Shown here piece after piece: positions 20,790 to 30,800 of a DNA stretch of 64,000 nt. Below the pieces are notes generated by a model, which saw only the letters and a list, made by a program, of their open reading frames with translations, was not told the origin of the DNA and made no database searches. A program made the position numbers and the translations under genes. The stretch's first letter is position 1. Each line of letters opens with the position of its first letter. Origin of the DNA: Irineochytrium annulatum (Eukaryota > Chytridiomycota > Chytridiomycetes > Chytridiales > Chytridiaceae); NCBI GenBank assembly GCA_027600665.1, contig JADGJL010000001.1, positions 1-64,000 of the forward strand, in the 5' to 3' direction.

Positions 20790-22748
20790 TTATAAAATGT
20801 AAAAATACGCTTGATTCCCTGGACTCTTCACAATCACTGTGGTCACTAAATCACTGGCATCCCGTTTACGGATACTTGTGATCGAACCTAACTCCTCATT
20901 CGCAATAACTCTAGGTAGGACATAAGCGGCCAGATCAGGCTTGGAAATTGTCATTTCAGTAGCCATATCCACAATCTGTCTCACATCTACCGTAGACTGC
21001 ATATCCTTCCACTCTCGCACCTGAAGATAACCATCCAAGTATTCTCTTTCTTTGATACTAATGTGGCCATCCATTACATCCATATACTTGACCTCAATGC
21101 TCGAAAGTACATCAGGTCTGGAGATATATAATTGCCCAGGCTGTTCTTCCAAATAAGGAATCTCAAGACTCGCTGCCCTTTCATCATGATCTAATGCTCT
21201 GACTTGAAGAACACTATTCAGATCAGGTTTATTAACCTTAATCTCCGAAATGACAGTCGAATCACCGTCGTACATGACCGTTAGCAAAGCCCCCAACGTT
21301 GAAGTTGCTTTTGTATAATTGGAGACATCCAATGAAGCATGTAGATCAGGTATGGATACAATTAAACTCGTATCCCGTCCATCATCGAACAACTGTGATA
21401 TCGTTAACGTGCTGACCAGAGACATTTGTCTATCTACTGTAATAACTGAAGGTAAGTCAGGATGAGAAACTGCGATTTCTACAATTTTTGCGTCGTCCAG
21501 ACCTGTTCTAACCGCAAGATTACCGTCTGTATCCTTAGTTGTTCGTATAGCAGTAATGAACTGCGAATGAAGCTCGGGTTTAGAAACAGCAATCCATGTT
21601 TCCTTCTCTTCTGTTCTACTTTCAACAATAGAAATGTTCGAATCCAGTTCTGCATCTATACGTTTAGCTATAGTCAGGTCTGCATCCAGTTCCGGACGGC
21701 TGACCGCGATGACTTGAGGTATATCATGATGCATGTGATCCTCATAGCGGTGGATGTACAACTGAGATTTGAGCCAATCCAGCCCAATATCACTGTTTAC
21801 AACTAACGATGAAGCTATATCTTTGCGACCTGCACCATAAATAAAAATTTCACTTCTGATTTCGGTTCGACCGATGGAATAGATCTGAGAAGTGATATAT
21901 TTAATTTGCAAAACAGGTGGTTTGGAAGACTCGCGAGTGTTGAAATATATCGGCGTGTTACCTCTAGACTGAATAATCATTCCAACATTCGAAAGCATGC
22001 CTTCTCTCCACATGTGAAGTAAAGCCATCATATCAAACTCAACATAACGTTCAGTCGTATTAATAACATAACTGGACGATAAGAGCTGAATGGAATGAGG
22101 TCTGTTTGCATACGTAATTCCGTACTCCCGCCACAATGTATCCGGCTGATGCAGCTCAATATGTGCTCCAGGTGCCAGGGTTCCTGTATAATACAACCTC
22201 AATTTAGCTTTTTCCAAATATAACAGATCAGGTATTCTGGTATCCAAATCACCGAAGTGTATGAATGATTCGAATTGTTCCATCTCGTCGCTGCCGATCA
22301 TCATGCGCTGTGTATCACCAAAGTTGATTGTCTGCAGGTGAGTTTGACTTCGTGTGGTTGCATCAGCAACAGGCTTTAGGTCAACAGTCACACGAGGTGC
22401 TTCCAATAATTCGTATTTGCCGTGCGCACGGTTATGTGGCCGAACGTATAGCATGCCTTCAAGATCAACTTTGGATGCCGCTTGAATGGTTGCGTTCAGA
22501 TCTCCTTGCGACTTGTACATCACATATAGTGAATTGGTTAATTCCTGTGAACGTCTGACACGTACGGATACAGTAGAGACGATCTCGGATACTTTTCTTG
22601 TAGCAGCTATTAGGGTCGAAGACAGTTCTTCATCGACTTGATTGTATAGGATATACTTTGCTGCAAAACGATTTTCCGGACTTTTAATATGTATAACACT
22701 ATCTAATAGAGTCTCCTCGTTATTAATTCCACTCACTTCCTGTCTCAT
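20790..22748 (-). CDS. DNRLRE-domain fibre protein with repeated PDL strands
   Basis: 652 residues. Around residues 140-290 there is a DNRLRE-type beta-sandwich (NFGDTQRMMIGSDEMEQF, then KAKLRLYYTGTLAPGAHIELH and WREYGITYANRP), a domain found in bacterial surface and phage tail proteins. The C-terminal 350 residues are a run of short beta-strand units in which the motif hxVSxPDLxxxhxV recurs (VSRPELDADLTI, VSKPELHSQFIT, VSHPDLPSVITV, VNKPDLNSVLQV, ISKPDLAAYV). That looks like a fibrous shaft. There is no signal peptide and no cell-wall anchor. It is the last gene of the array, 11 bases after the previous one, with a weak ribosome site. The role is inferred to be structural. Confidence 0.7.
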   Translation of the reverse strand: MRQEVSGINNEETLLDSVIHIKSPENRFAAKYILYNQVDEELSSTLIAATRKVSEIVSTVSVRVRRSQELTNSLYVMYKSQGDLNATIQAASKVDLEGMLYVRPHNRAHGKYELLEAPRVTVDLKPVADATTRSQTHLQTINFGDTQRMMIGSDEMEQFESFIHFGDLDTRIPDLLYLEKAKLRLYYTGTLAPGAHIELHQPDTLWREYGITYANRPHSIQLLSSSYVINTTERYVEFDMMALLHMWREGMLSNVGMIIQSRGNTPIYFNTRESSKPPVLQIKYITSQIYSIGRTEIRSEIFIYGAGRKDIASSLVVNSDIGLDWLKSQLYIHRYEDHMHHDIPQVIAVSRPELDADLTIAKRIDAELDSNISIVESRTEEKETWIAVSKPELHSQFITAIRTTKDTDGNLAVRTGLDDAKIVEIAVSHPDLPSVITVDRQMSLVSTLTISQLFDDGRDTSLIVSIPDLHASLDVSNYTKATSTLGALLTVMYDGDSTVISEIKVNKPDLNSVLQVRALDHDERAASLEIPYLEEQPGQLYISRPDVLSSIEVKYMDVMDGHISIKEREYLDGYLQVREWKDMQSTVDVRQIVDMATEMTISKPDLAAYVLPRVIANEELGSITSIRKRDASDLVTTVIVKSPGNQAYFYIL

Positions 22749-22759
22749 TGTATTGAGAG

Positions 22760-24835
22760 CTATACACGGTCTGCTGTGACCTTCATTTCAAAATTACCAT
22801 TTGGGTTCGGCTTGGCATGAATATCCGTTGCGATGCGAATATAAAAATCGATGCTATCCTCCGGTTGGATCAGGCCATAGGTCAGATAATCGATCGGAAG
22901 AAACGGATCGGCCTGTCTGGATAATTGGACATCAACCCCATCCGTTTCGAATTTTTTATCCATCTCCAGGTATACATGATCCACAGCGTATCCAAGCAAG
23001 TTTTTGATTCTGACTTTCTTCGTTAACGTCGTCTGTCCGGCAATAATCACCCCATAATCGAGTTGTTTCAAAATTCCGCCAAAGGTATCTGACAGAAAGT
23101 CTCCAGACTCATCCATAAACATTAATCCTGAATACGATCCGATAAACTTGGTTTCCCAGGAGTCTACGGCACCCCAATAATCCTGAAATTCAACCTTCAG
23201 CGTATTCTCTACGCCAAAATGTACATTTCTCTCGTCGATATTGAGTTCGATATTGAATGGAGAAGTTGCTAGTCGTGTAAAATTGCCATCCGCCGGATAA
23301 TACGTTTTACCGTTCAACAACACGCGGTACTTAACCTTGCCTTGATCTGCATCACCCAGCACACCTGTAAGTTTGTTACCAGAGAAGGTCAGGTCAATTG
23401 TGGCTGTGGTGTTTAACAGTTGCAGTGACATATCTCTAAACTCCACTGCATGTCGCGGTGCATCAACGACCATCTTCACTTCATCAAGCAAATAGCTGTT
23501 TTCATAATGCTTGCTGCTATCGAAGTAGTAGGAAATTCGTGTCAAACCGATTAAATCCTTTTCAGGAATAGCGTTGAGTATCTCCAGATCCATTCCTTTT
23601 CTTTTGAATAGGGTGGTATTCTGGATATCCATATTAATCCACTTGTTGAAACGGTATGTCTTCCATGTGAGCCCCGAATCGAACGAAGCAGCCATTCTTA
23701 ATATACCTTCCGGAATGTTCTCCGTTACTTTCGTAGCGACAACCTTTTTCACGTCTCCATATAACGCTATGTCTGTTGGTTGCACAATTAATTGCTCAAA
23801 CGGTAGCGCGTCATACGTTAGCATCATGTCCCGATTACCGGCAATAACCTCTTCATCATTCGTCCACGTAACCACGTCAAAATCTCCCTCAAGTTCATCC
23901 AATGGGGAGTAGTTAGCCGTTATATTTAGTTCAGCTGACGTTTTATAGGGATCGTCTGTGTAATATAAAACGTCTACACTATCACCTAATTCATCATAGA
24001 TGGTAAAAGGTTCAGTTTCAATTGTAATCGTTGATTCGGTTTGGTTGGGGTCATCAGTGTATTCAATAATTTTGATCTCTTTGTCTTCCCATTCTTCGGC
24101 TAGGGTAAAGGGTTCGGTTTCAATGTTGAAGGATGCTTCTGTTTTGGCTGGGTCGTCTGTATAGTAGCATAGTTCTACTTCACCTTGAAGTTGCGCCCAT
24201 GCGGATTCAGGGATAGTTGAGATGTCGTCCATTCCGTATATGAGATAGTCTTGTTCCTTGAGTGGTTCTATTAGGGACAACTGATTAAATTGATTATTGG
24301 AATAATTTAAAAAGCCCCCATCGTGTTTCACTAATAAATGTTCGGATGCAGTGTACATATCTAATTCATTTATTTGGAAATAAGTTGCACCACTGTATTG
24401 ATATGAAACCAAATACAGTCTATACATCAGATATAAATTATTTTTAGCTATTGAAAATTCCTGATATCCTCCGCTTGATACCCACAAATCTTTACTGAAA
24501 TTAGTTTTTTCATCAAGAATAATCCAATCCACTCCATTATTCGATGCTTCAAATCTCCATGATTTTGGTGCTGTTCCTACTTGCCATTGATCGGTTGCTG
24601 TACCACTTAATACACTTAGCGAGTATTTAATAACCTTTTTAGGTGTGTCTAAATTATACCTAAGCCATTGATTTGTTTGCACTGTACCGCTACTATATTG
24701 ACTGAGCCAAGCATCGCCCCTATTTTTATTAAATCCCCTCCAAGCGGAACGCGTTGAATCATAGACGCTACTTGCACTCGAAATACCTGAAGGGGTAGTA
24801 TTAGATGTCATTCTTGGAATTACACTAATCACCAT
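22760..24835 (-). CDS. Tail-fibre-like protein with discoidin domain and 36-residue repeats
   Basis: 691 residues. Residues 5-162 form a discoidin-like (F5/8 type C) carbohydrate-binding domain (TTPSGISSASS, WLRYNLDTPKKVIKYSL, PKSWRFEASNNGVDWIILD). Residues 170-215 carry the FLNY...YGMDD module seen in neighbouring proteins. Residues 219-328 are about three repeats of some 36 residues built on YYTDDPxKTxAxFNIETEPF. The rest (330-691) is beta-rich, resembling phage distal tail or baseplate proteins. There is no signal peptide. AAAAGGAGATGATTC precedes the ATG. A structural, sugar-binding role is inferred. Confidence 0.7.
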   Translation of the reverse strand: MVISVIPRMTSNTTPSGISSASSVYDSTRSAWRGFNKNRGDAWLSQYSSGTVQTNQWLRYNLDTPKKVIKYSLSVLSGTATDQWQVGTAPKSWRFEASNNGVDWIILDEKTNFSKDLWVSSGGYQEFSIAKNNLYLMYRLYLVSYQYSGATYFQINELDMYTASEHLLVKHDGGFLNYSNNQFNQLSLIEPLKEQDYLIYGMDDISTIPESAWAQLQGEVELCYYTDDPAKTEASFNIETEPFTLAEEWEDKEIKIIEYTDDPNQTESTITIETEPFTIYDELGDSVDVLYYTDDPYKTSAELNITANYSPLDELEGDFDVVTWTNDEEVIAGNRDMMLTYDALPFEQLIVQPTDIALYGDVKKVVATKVTENIPEGILRMAASFDSGLTWKTYRFNKWINMDIQNTTLFKRKGMDLEILNAIPEKDLIGLTRISYYFDSSKHYENSYLLDEVKMVVDAPRHAVEFRDMSLQLLNTTATIDLTFSGNKLTGVLGDADQGKVKYRVLLNGKTYYPADGNFTRLATSPFNIELNIDERNVHFGVENTLKVEFQDYWGAVDSWETKFIGSYSGLMFMDESGDFLSDTFGGILKQLDYGVIIAGQTTLTKKVRIKNLLGYAVDHVYLEMDKKFETDGVDVQLSRQADPFLPIDYLTYGLIQPEDSIDFYIRIATDIHAKPNPNGNFEMKVTADRV

Positions 24836-24882
24836 GAATCATCTCCTTTTGAAATTATAAATCAAACAATCATTTCACATGC

Positions 24883-26586
24883 TTATGTGATTGTTGTTTT
24901 ATTAATTGGCGTTTTAGTTGTATCGATTTTTTGCGTAAATACTTTTCCTGAACCTAAGTTTTCCAAAGAATTTTTGACCAATGTTAATTGATCAAAATCA
25001 GTGTCCGTTTGAATATCGAAAAGTTTATACATTCCATAATTAAGAAAACTAGATTCGCTAAGTGTTGGAATTTCTATAATAGCTTTATCTTCTTTATTCA
25101 ATAGCTCGAACTCATTTACTCGAATACTTGATCCTCCATTATTCGAAATAACAAAAAGTCGATAATAGAGGTATGCCGTATTATTGGAAATTTTGTAAAT
25201 TCTCTTTTCATTGGATACCCAATCAGAAACGTTTAACTGAGTGTCTAAATCAAAAAATGTGACCCCATCATCAGAACCTTGCAACTTAAAACTTTCAGGG
25301 GCTAATGTAATAGAACTGTTAGTCAAGGCATATGAAGAGATAACAACAGGATTTGTGAATTTATAACGAAGCCATTGATCCCCGATCATGCTACTACTTG
25401 TTTGCCAATAAGATGATAGGTCTCCGTCAAATGCTCTCCATTCATTATTCGTAGAGTTTGTGCTTGAACTTAACACTTCCCCCATAGGTAAGGTATTGGT
25501 AGTCATTTTGGGAACTTGATTCAAACTCTCTTTAACCATTAGAGAGTAGTATTTATCTTCTGATGAAATCAAGAATTTATTGTTATATAATATTGTAACT
25601 TTATATATATTTATAAATGGAGTTCTACTTGAAGCAAGTAGCATATAATCTAAATTAGGATAAAATTTAGCATCTTTCCCTTGTAGGAAATCTCCTGTTG
25701 GAAAATTATCTTCTAACTTATTGAAATTCTCATTTTCAACTTTATATAGACTAGCAAATGGAGTAGCGTCATGTGCTACCACTAGGTATTTTCCATTTTC
25801 AGAAAATGACGTACTGTTTGCAGAAGAAGGAGGTAATTTTTCTGGATTCGGAAGTTTATCAAAGTTTCCATTTTCTATCTTGAAATTTATAAGATAGGGA
25901 GCATTTGGAGATGCTATGCTCAGAAGCTTACCATCTGGAGAGAACGAAGATCCATTACTCACACCTGTCGTTGGTAGACCAGCTAACCCCATCGTTTTAA
26001 TGTATGAATCTACCTCTTTCTTAAATATTGTAGCAGAGGTTCCATTGGAATAACCGTGGTTAACGCATATATAAGTGTTATCTTTTGAAAAGCTAATTCC
26101 GTAAACAGATTCGGAGAAACCTAGGTTTATTCTATTAAACGTATCTTCTGATTCTACTTTATATAATACAAATTTTTCTGTTCCTGCTGTTGCACCTGCG
26201 GCTAGATATTTGCCATCTGGAGAAAATGAAAGAATGTTAACTCCAATAGGAATTCCACCTACTGGATCAGGGACTTTAGTGAAACTATCGCCATTCCTTT
26301 TGTAAATGATCAGATAAGGACTTCCCCCTGCACTTGCTACAGCTAAAAATTCACCATCTGGAGAAAATGAAGGGCTTCTACCTATAGAATTAGGTAAACC
26401 TCCAGTTGGATTAGGTAATTTTGTAAATGTGTCGTTATTACGTTTATATAAAGTTATAAAGGGTGAGTTATAATGCGTAACCGCAACATAATTTCCATCT
26501 GGAGATATGTCTACTCCAGTAGTCTGACCAGTAGGTAATCCAGTAGTTGGGTTAGGTAATTTTTCTAAAATTAAATCATGAATCAT
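24883..26586 (-). CDS. Seven-bladed propeller protein with discoidin domain
   Basis: 567 residues. The N-terminal 330 residues hold seven WD40-like beta-propeller repeats, each with a strand of the type SFSPDGKYLAxA followed by an x-IYKxxxDxFxKL strand. Residues about 345-510 are a discoidin-like domain (NTLPMGEVLSSSTNS, WLRYKFTNPVVISSYAL, PESFKLQGSDDG). The last 50 residues are the shared C-terminal module (SSFLNYGM ... GSGKVFTQKIDTTK). No signal peptide is present. The gene is AT-rich compared with the flanks. A propeller head on a fibre-like protein suggests a binding tip; I infer this from layout only. Confidence 0.7.
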   Translation of the reverse strand: MIHDLILEKLPNPTTGLPTGQTTGVDISPDGNYVAVTHYNSPFITLYKRNNDTFTKLPNPTGGLPNSIGRSPSFSPDGEFLAVASAGGSPYLIIYKRNGDSFTKVPDPVGGIPIGVNILSFSPDGKYLAAGATAGTEKFVLYKVESEDTFNRINLGFSESVYGISFSKDNTYICVNHGYSNGTSATIFKKEVDSYIKTMGLAGLPTTGVSNGSSFSPDGKLLSIASPNAPYLINFKIENGNFDKLPNPEKLPPSSANSTSFSENGKYLVVAHDATPFASLYKVENENFNKLEDNFPTGDFLQGKDAKFYPNLDYMLLASSRTPFINIYKVTILYNNKFLISSEDKYYSLMVKESLNQVPKMTTNTLPMGEVLSSSTNSTNNEWRAFDGDLSSYWQTSSSMIGDQWLRYKFTNPVVISSYALTNSSITLAPESFKLQGSDDGVTFFDLDTQLNVSDWVSNEKRIYKISNNTAYLYYRLFVISNNGGSSIRVNEFELLNKEDKAIIEIPTLSESSFLNYGMYKLFDIQTDTDFDQLTLVKNSLENLGSGKVFTQKIDTTKTPINKTTIT

Positions 26587-26668
26587 AGCGTTCGCTCCTT
26601 TCTATCTCATTTTCAATTGAGAGAATGAGTTTTAGAATTTTATTTCACTTTATTTTTAACTTTGCTAA

Positions 26669-27802
26669 TTACAATGTAATCATATCTATCCTTTGCTTTG
26701 ACATATCAATCGTGTGTTCAAAGGTTTTGCCTGAACTTAACACAGCAGAATTGCTATTGTATAATTTCATCTTATCTGCTAACACAGACAGATTTCCAGA
26801 CTCCATTCCATAACTTAAAAATGTTGATTCGTTTCTATTGGAAAAATAACTCACTATGGACAAACCTAGCTCCATCATTTCCATTTCGCCTATGCTTACA
26901 TATGAGGTGTCGCCGTTATTAGATGTTACATTAATACGATACATAAAAAACTTCGTTTTATTTTTGAATATATATGATCTTTTCTCTCCTGTTGACCAGT
27001 TAGTCTCATTTGTTCGCGTATCCAGTACAGTCCAGTTTGTATCATCATTTGATCCTTCAAATGTCCATGATTTAGGTGTTCTTGTTGTGCTATTGTTGCC
27101 AGATTTAATTGTATATGCTTGTATCAATGTTGCTGATTGGAAAGTATATTTTAACCAACCAGTAATTGCATTTGATAGCCATCCATAACTGTCATCAACT
27201 CGATCAAATGCTTTCCATGCATAATAAGAAGAATATGTCGTACTCGCTTCTGCTTTTCCTGATGGCAGTGTATAGTTAGTCATAACTGGGACTAGATTTT
27301 CTCGTGGTGAACCCTGCTTAATGCTGAACAATTTATCACCAGATGAAAGTAAGATTTTATTTAATGTCATCCTCTCAGCATACCACTCACCATCAACCCT
27401 TCCATTGAAGCCAGTGGAAGCTGCGTCTAGTACAAATCTATACTTTCCAGCCTCTAATGTTTCAGTGAAACGCATCCATGTTAAAGTTGTCTGCTTAGAT
27501 ATATCTAAGTGCATAGCTGTTAAGTCAATATTGTAGCCTACTCCGTCATGCTTAAAAATCTTTAGTCTCTGATTGTTACTATTACTCCAAGAATAATATC
27601 TGTGGAGTCTGAATCTATCCAAAAATTCTATCTCAACCCATGAAGTAGAGTCATTCCAGTAAAATACTGTGGTTGTGTTCCATGCATTTGGTGTTGTTCC
27701 ATCAAAAAGACCAGAAGGACTACCATTTTGTGCACTACCACCAATTAGACTATATCTTGCTTCAGTATTAACTTCGTATTTAGGCTTTGCGCTACCAGCC
27801 AT
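26669..27802 (-). CDS. Fibre-tip-like protein with discoidin domain
   Basis: 377 residues. Residues 1-165 look like a beta-sandwich of the carbohydrate-binding kind (NAWNTTTVFYWNDSTSWVEIEF, LHRYYSWSNSNNQRLKIF). Residues 170-320 are a discoidin-like domain close to those of the neighbouring genes (PSGKAEASTTYSS, PKSWTFEGSNDDTNWTVLDT). The last 50 residues are the shared C-terminal module (STFLSYGM ... SSGKTFEHTIDMSK). AGAAAGGAAATG precedes the start. It follows an internal terminator, so its level may be lower than that of the upstream genes. Confidence 0.68.
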   Translation of the reverse strand: MAGSAKPKYEVNTEARYSLIGGSAQNGSPSGLFDGTTPNAWNTTTVFYWNDSTSWVEIEFLDRFRLHRYYSWSNSNNQRLKIFKHDGVGYNIDLTAMHLDISKQTTLTWMRFTETLEAGKYRFVLDAASTGFNGRVDGEWYAERMTLNKILLSSGDKLFSIKQGSPRENLVPVMTNYTLPSGKAEASTTYSSYYAWKAFDRVDDSYGWLSNAITGWLKYTFQSATLIQAYTIKSGNNSTTRTPKSWTFEGSNDDTNWTVLDTRTNETNWSTGEKRSYIFKNKTKFFMYRINVTSNNGDTSYVSIGEMEMMELGLSIVSYFSNRNESTFLSYGMESGNLSVLADKMKLYNSNSAVLSSGKTFEHTIDMSKQRIDMITL

Positions 27803-27847
27803 ATAAACATTTCCTTTCTAAGTGAAATCATTATTTCAAAACAAAAA

Positions 27848-27873
27848 GAAGTAGAGCATTTACACTCTACTTC
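27848..27873 (-). terminator. Internal terminator inside the fibre operon, after the 1155-residue gene
   Basis: The perfect nine-base stem GAAGTAGAG with CTCTACTTC has an eight-base loop and is followed on the minus strand by TTTTTG. The stop codon of the upstream gene is inside the hairpin. Confidence 0.75.
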
Positions 27874-30800
27874 ACACTTATAGTTGTTATTTCAAAGTAC
27901 TTTTTCAAATCGATACTTCTTTTAAATAACTTACCTAAACCTAATGATCCATTGGAAGTCATGGTCTGAACGAGAACTTCATTTTTTCTATCTAAAACAG
28001 ATAGATCATCCATTCCTTCATTAATAAAAGTGTCTTCTGATGGCAAAGTTCTTGAAGTTGTATTCCATCCGACTACGCCACCTTTTTGGGTTTTCTCAAA
28101 CATTTTCAACTCTGCAATTACAGTTATTGTTGCATTTCCCTGATTGGCGCTCACGTTAACTCTATAATAGGTATAAGCATCTGAGTTGTTAATTCTATAC
28201 TCTTCTATCGACCCTCTTACCAGTGTTGCATTGTCGGTTTGAGTATCTAACACAGCCCAATTAACAGCATCATTAGAACCTTCGAATGTCCATGATTTAG
28301 GCTGTTCACCAGAAACATAATAGGTACTATTGGTTCTCATCGAAAGAGAATATTTGTATATAATTTTCTTAGTTGGGAACTGATATTGCAACCAGCTTAC
28401 AGGCGTTAGAGAAGCCCATCCATATCGCTCATCCTGTATCCCGTTGAACGCTTGGTATGCATCATAGCTTGCACTGTTAATGCTACTTGCACTAGCGATA
28501 CCTGATGGAGTGGTATTAGATGTCATAACTGAAATCGCATTATCATTTGATTCAATAAATTCTATAGGTAAATATTTCTTATAAGACCCCTCGTGATTAA
28601 TGAACGATCTATCCATTGGAAGAATTTCAACTTTAAGTAATGGTCTGAATCCAGATGTGGCATTGGTTAAAGTAGTAGCTACAGCACCATAGCCAGAGAT
28701 GCTATTTCCTCTTTGCGCTCGATTTGTAGACGTATTACTTGTAGATGAAAGTGAAGCTATACCACCCCAATTCCACACATTGTTATCACCAGCAATGATT
28801 GTTCCATTTAGTGTTGAGTTAACAATGTATTTATCCCACTCGTTATCTTTGTCACTAGAATTAATACCGCCTGTGAGAAGTCTTACTTTGAAAATGTTAT
28901 TATTATCTACTTTCTCTGAATAACTTAACTCAAGAGTTAATCTTGCGGCGTTACTACCCGAAACTTGTGTGGTTTTCATAATCTTGTAATATCTGTATCC
29001 TACGGGTTCGTCAAAATAAAATGTTGCTTGTTCTGAGTTGCTCCAACTGGATTTTTGGCAACTTTTTATTAGATTATAATCAACATTATTATCACTTCCG
29101 TATACATCAATCACTGAAGCCATATTCGCTCCATAGTATGCAGTGACTTTTATTTCACCAAACTTTACTCTTCGCTTGCAATCTAATATTAAACCTGTAC
29201 CTGCATATGATCCCCACCATCCATTTAACGAAAAGGCTCTCCATGGGTCTTCATTCGTTAGGGAATTCCCAATACCAGTTACACTATATACATCTGAAGC
29301 CGAAGTTAGATACGGTGTCTTGTTATACGTCTTAAAAATAGTTGTTGATTCAACCCCAAAAACATAGCCCTCCTTGTTAATTGAATCCCAAGATATAGCA
29401 TTCTGTATGTTTCTATCAGCCACTAGAAACTTTCTCTTATTCCAGTCCTCAACCATAATCCAATAAAAATCTCCCATTGGAATAGGACTGCCTGAAGAAC
29501 CTATAAAATCAAAAGTCTCTTCTCCAAGCCTACTAAATACTCCAGCACTATTCCTAGCCGCAATGTAATGACATCTGATTCGCTTGCCAACCTCAAGTTC
29601 TGCAATGCTTGTCACTTCATCTGGATGAAACATTCGTCCATCAAGGTCAATGTCTACAGCATCAAGAGAAAATGTTCCACTCAAACTAGTTGTAGAAAGC
29701 TTCACTTCATGTAAACCCTTCTCCAAACCTGACACTTCAAAGACCAATATTTGATACTTATTTGCTGGATTGTTGGGATTCCATGTAGAGACTTTTCCAT
29801 CAATCTCTATGGTCACGTTATCCACTCTATTAGTCCAATACAGATCAATGATCCTCAATTTTGTCCCATAAAAATTAAATTTAATGCTATTTGACGATGC
29901 TCCATTAAGTGAAATATAGTGGGCTGTTCCTGCATAAGTATTAGGATCACCTGTAGCCGAAACCCAACCTAATCCTTCGTACTTCATAGCTGAACTATTG
30001 TCATACCTTTTCCAACCTGCGTCAGGTGTAGTCAATTGAGATCCAATGGGCCTTACGATGTATCCATTTACATCAACATCAACAGCATCAATATGAAAAT
30101 TTCCTGTTCCACTAACCTTTTTGACTACAACCTCATGACTACCTTCAGATAAATTTGTTTTTTCGAGAACTATCCTTTGAGGTTGATATGAAGAGGAGGT
30201 AGTTGATAAATTAATATATTCAACAACTCCATCAATACTAACTTCAACATTCGGATCATATAAGCTTCCGTATTCTGCAACAAGACGAATCTTCTTTCCT
30301 GTAAAAGAAAATTTTATATAATTCCCAATTACATTACTATACATAACAGAACCGCCTTCAAATACACGCCCTGTAGTATTCGCCACTGTTTTCCAATCAG
30401 TACCGGAATGCTCTAAGCTATCTGCATCATACCTACTCCAACCACTTTCTGGCACGGTTACCTCAGACCCAATATATCTTACTAAGCTTCCATCAGAATC
30501 AATATCTATAGCATCTAGACCGAAAGCAGCGGCTCCAGAAGTAACCCCTTTGAAATCGAAAATCTTTATAGTGTGCGTCCCGTAAGGTAGACCAATCTTT
30601 TCATACACAATTGTCTGCGCTTGGATTACGGAGGTTCTAGGTGTAAACGTCTCAACATCGCCATCAATAGAAATAGACACGCTCTGTGCTCTACTTGTAT
30701 TAGTAGATGAAGAAATGATCCTTACCTTAGTTCCCACGAAAGAGAAAACAACTTCCCCTACTGTAGATCCATCTGCATTATATGAGCTTTTCCCTTCGTA

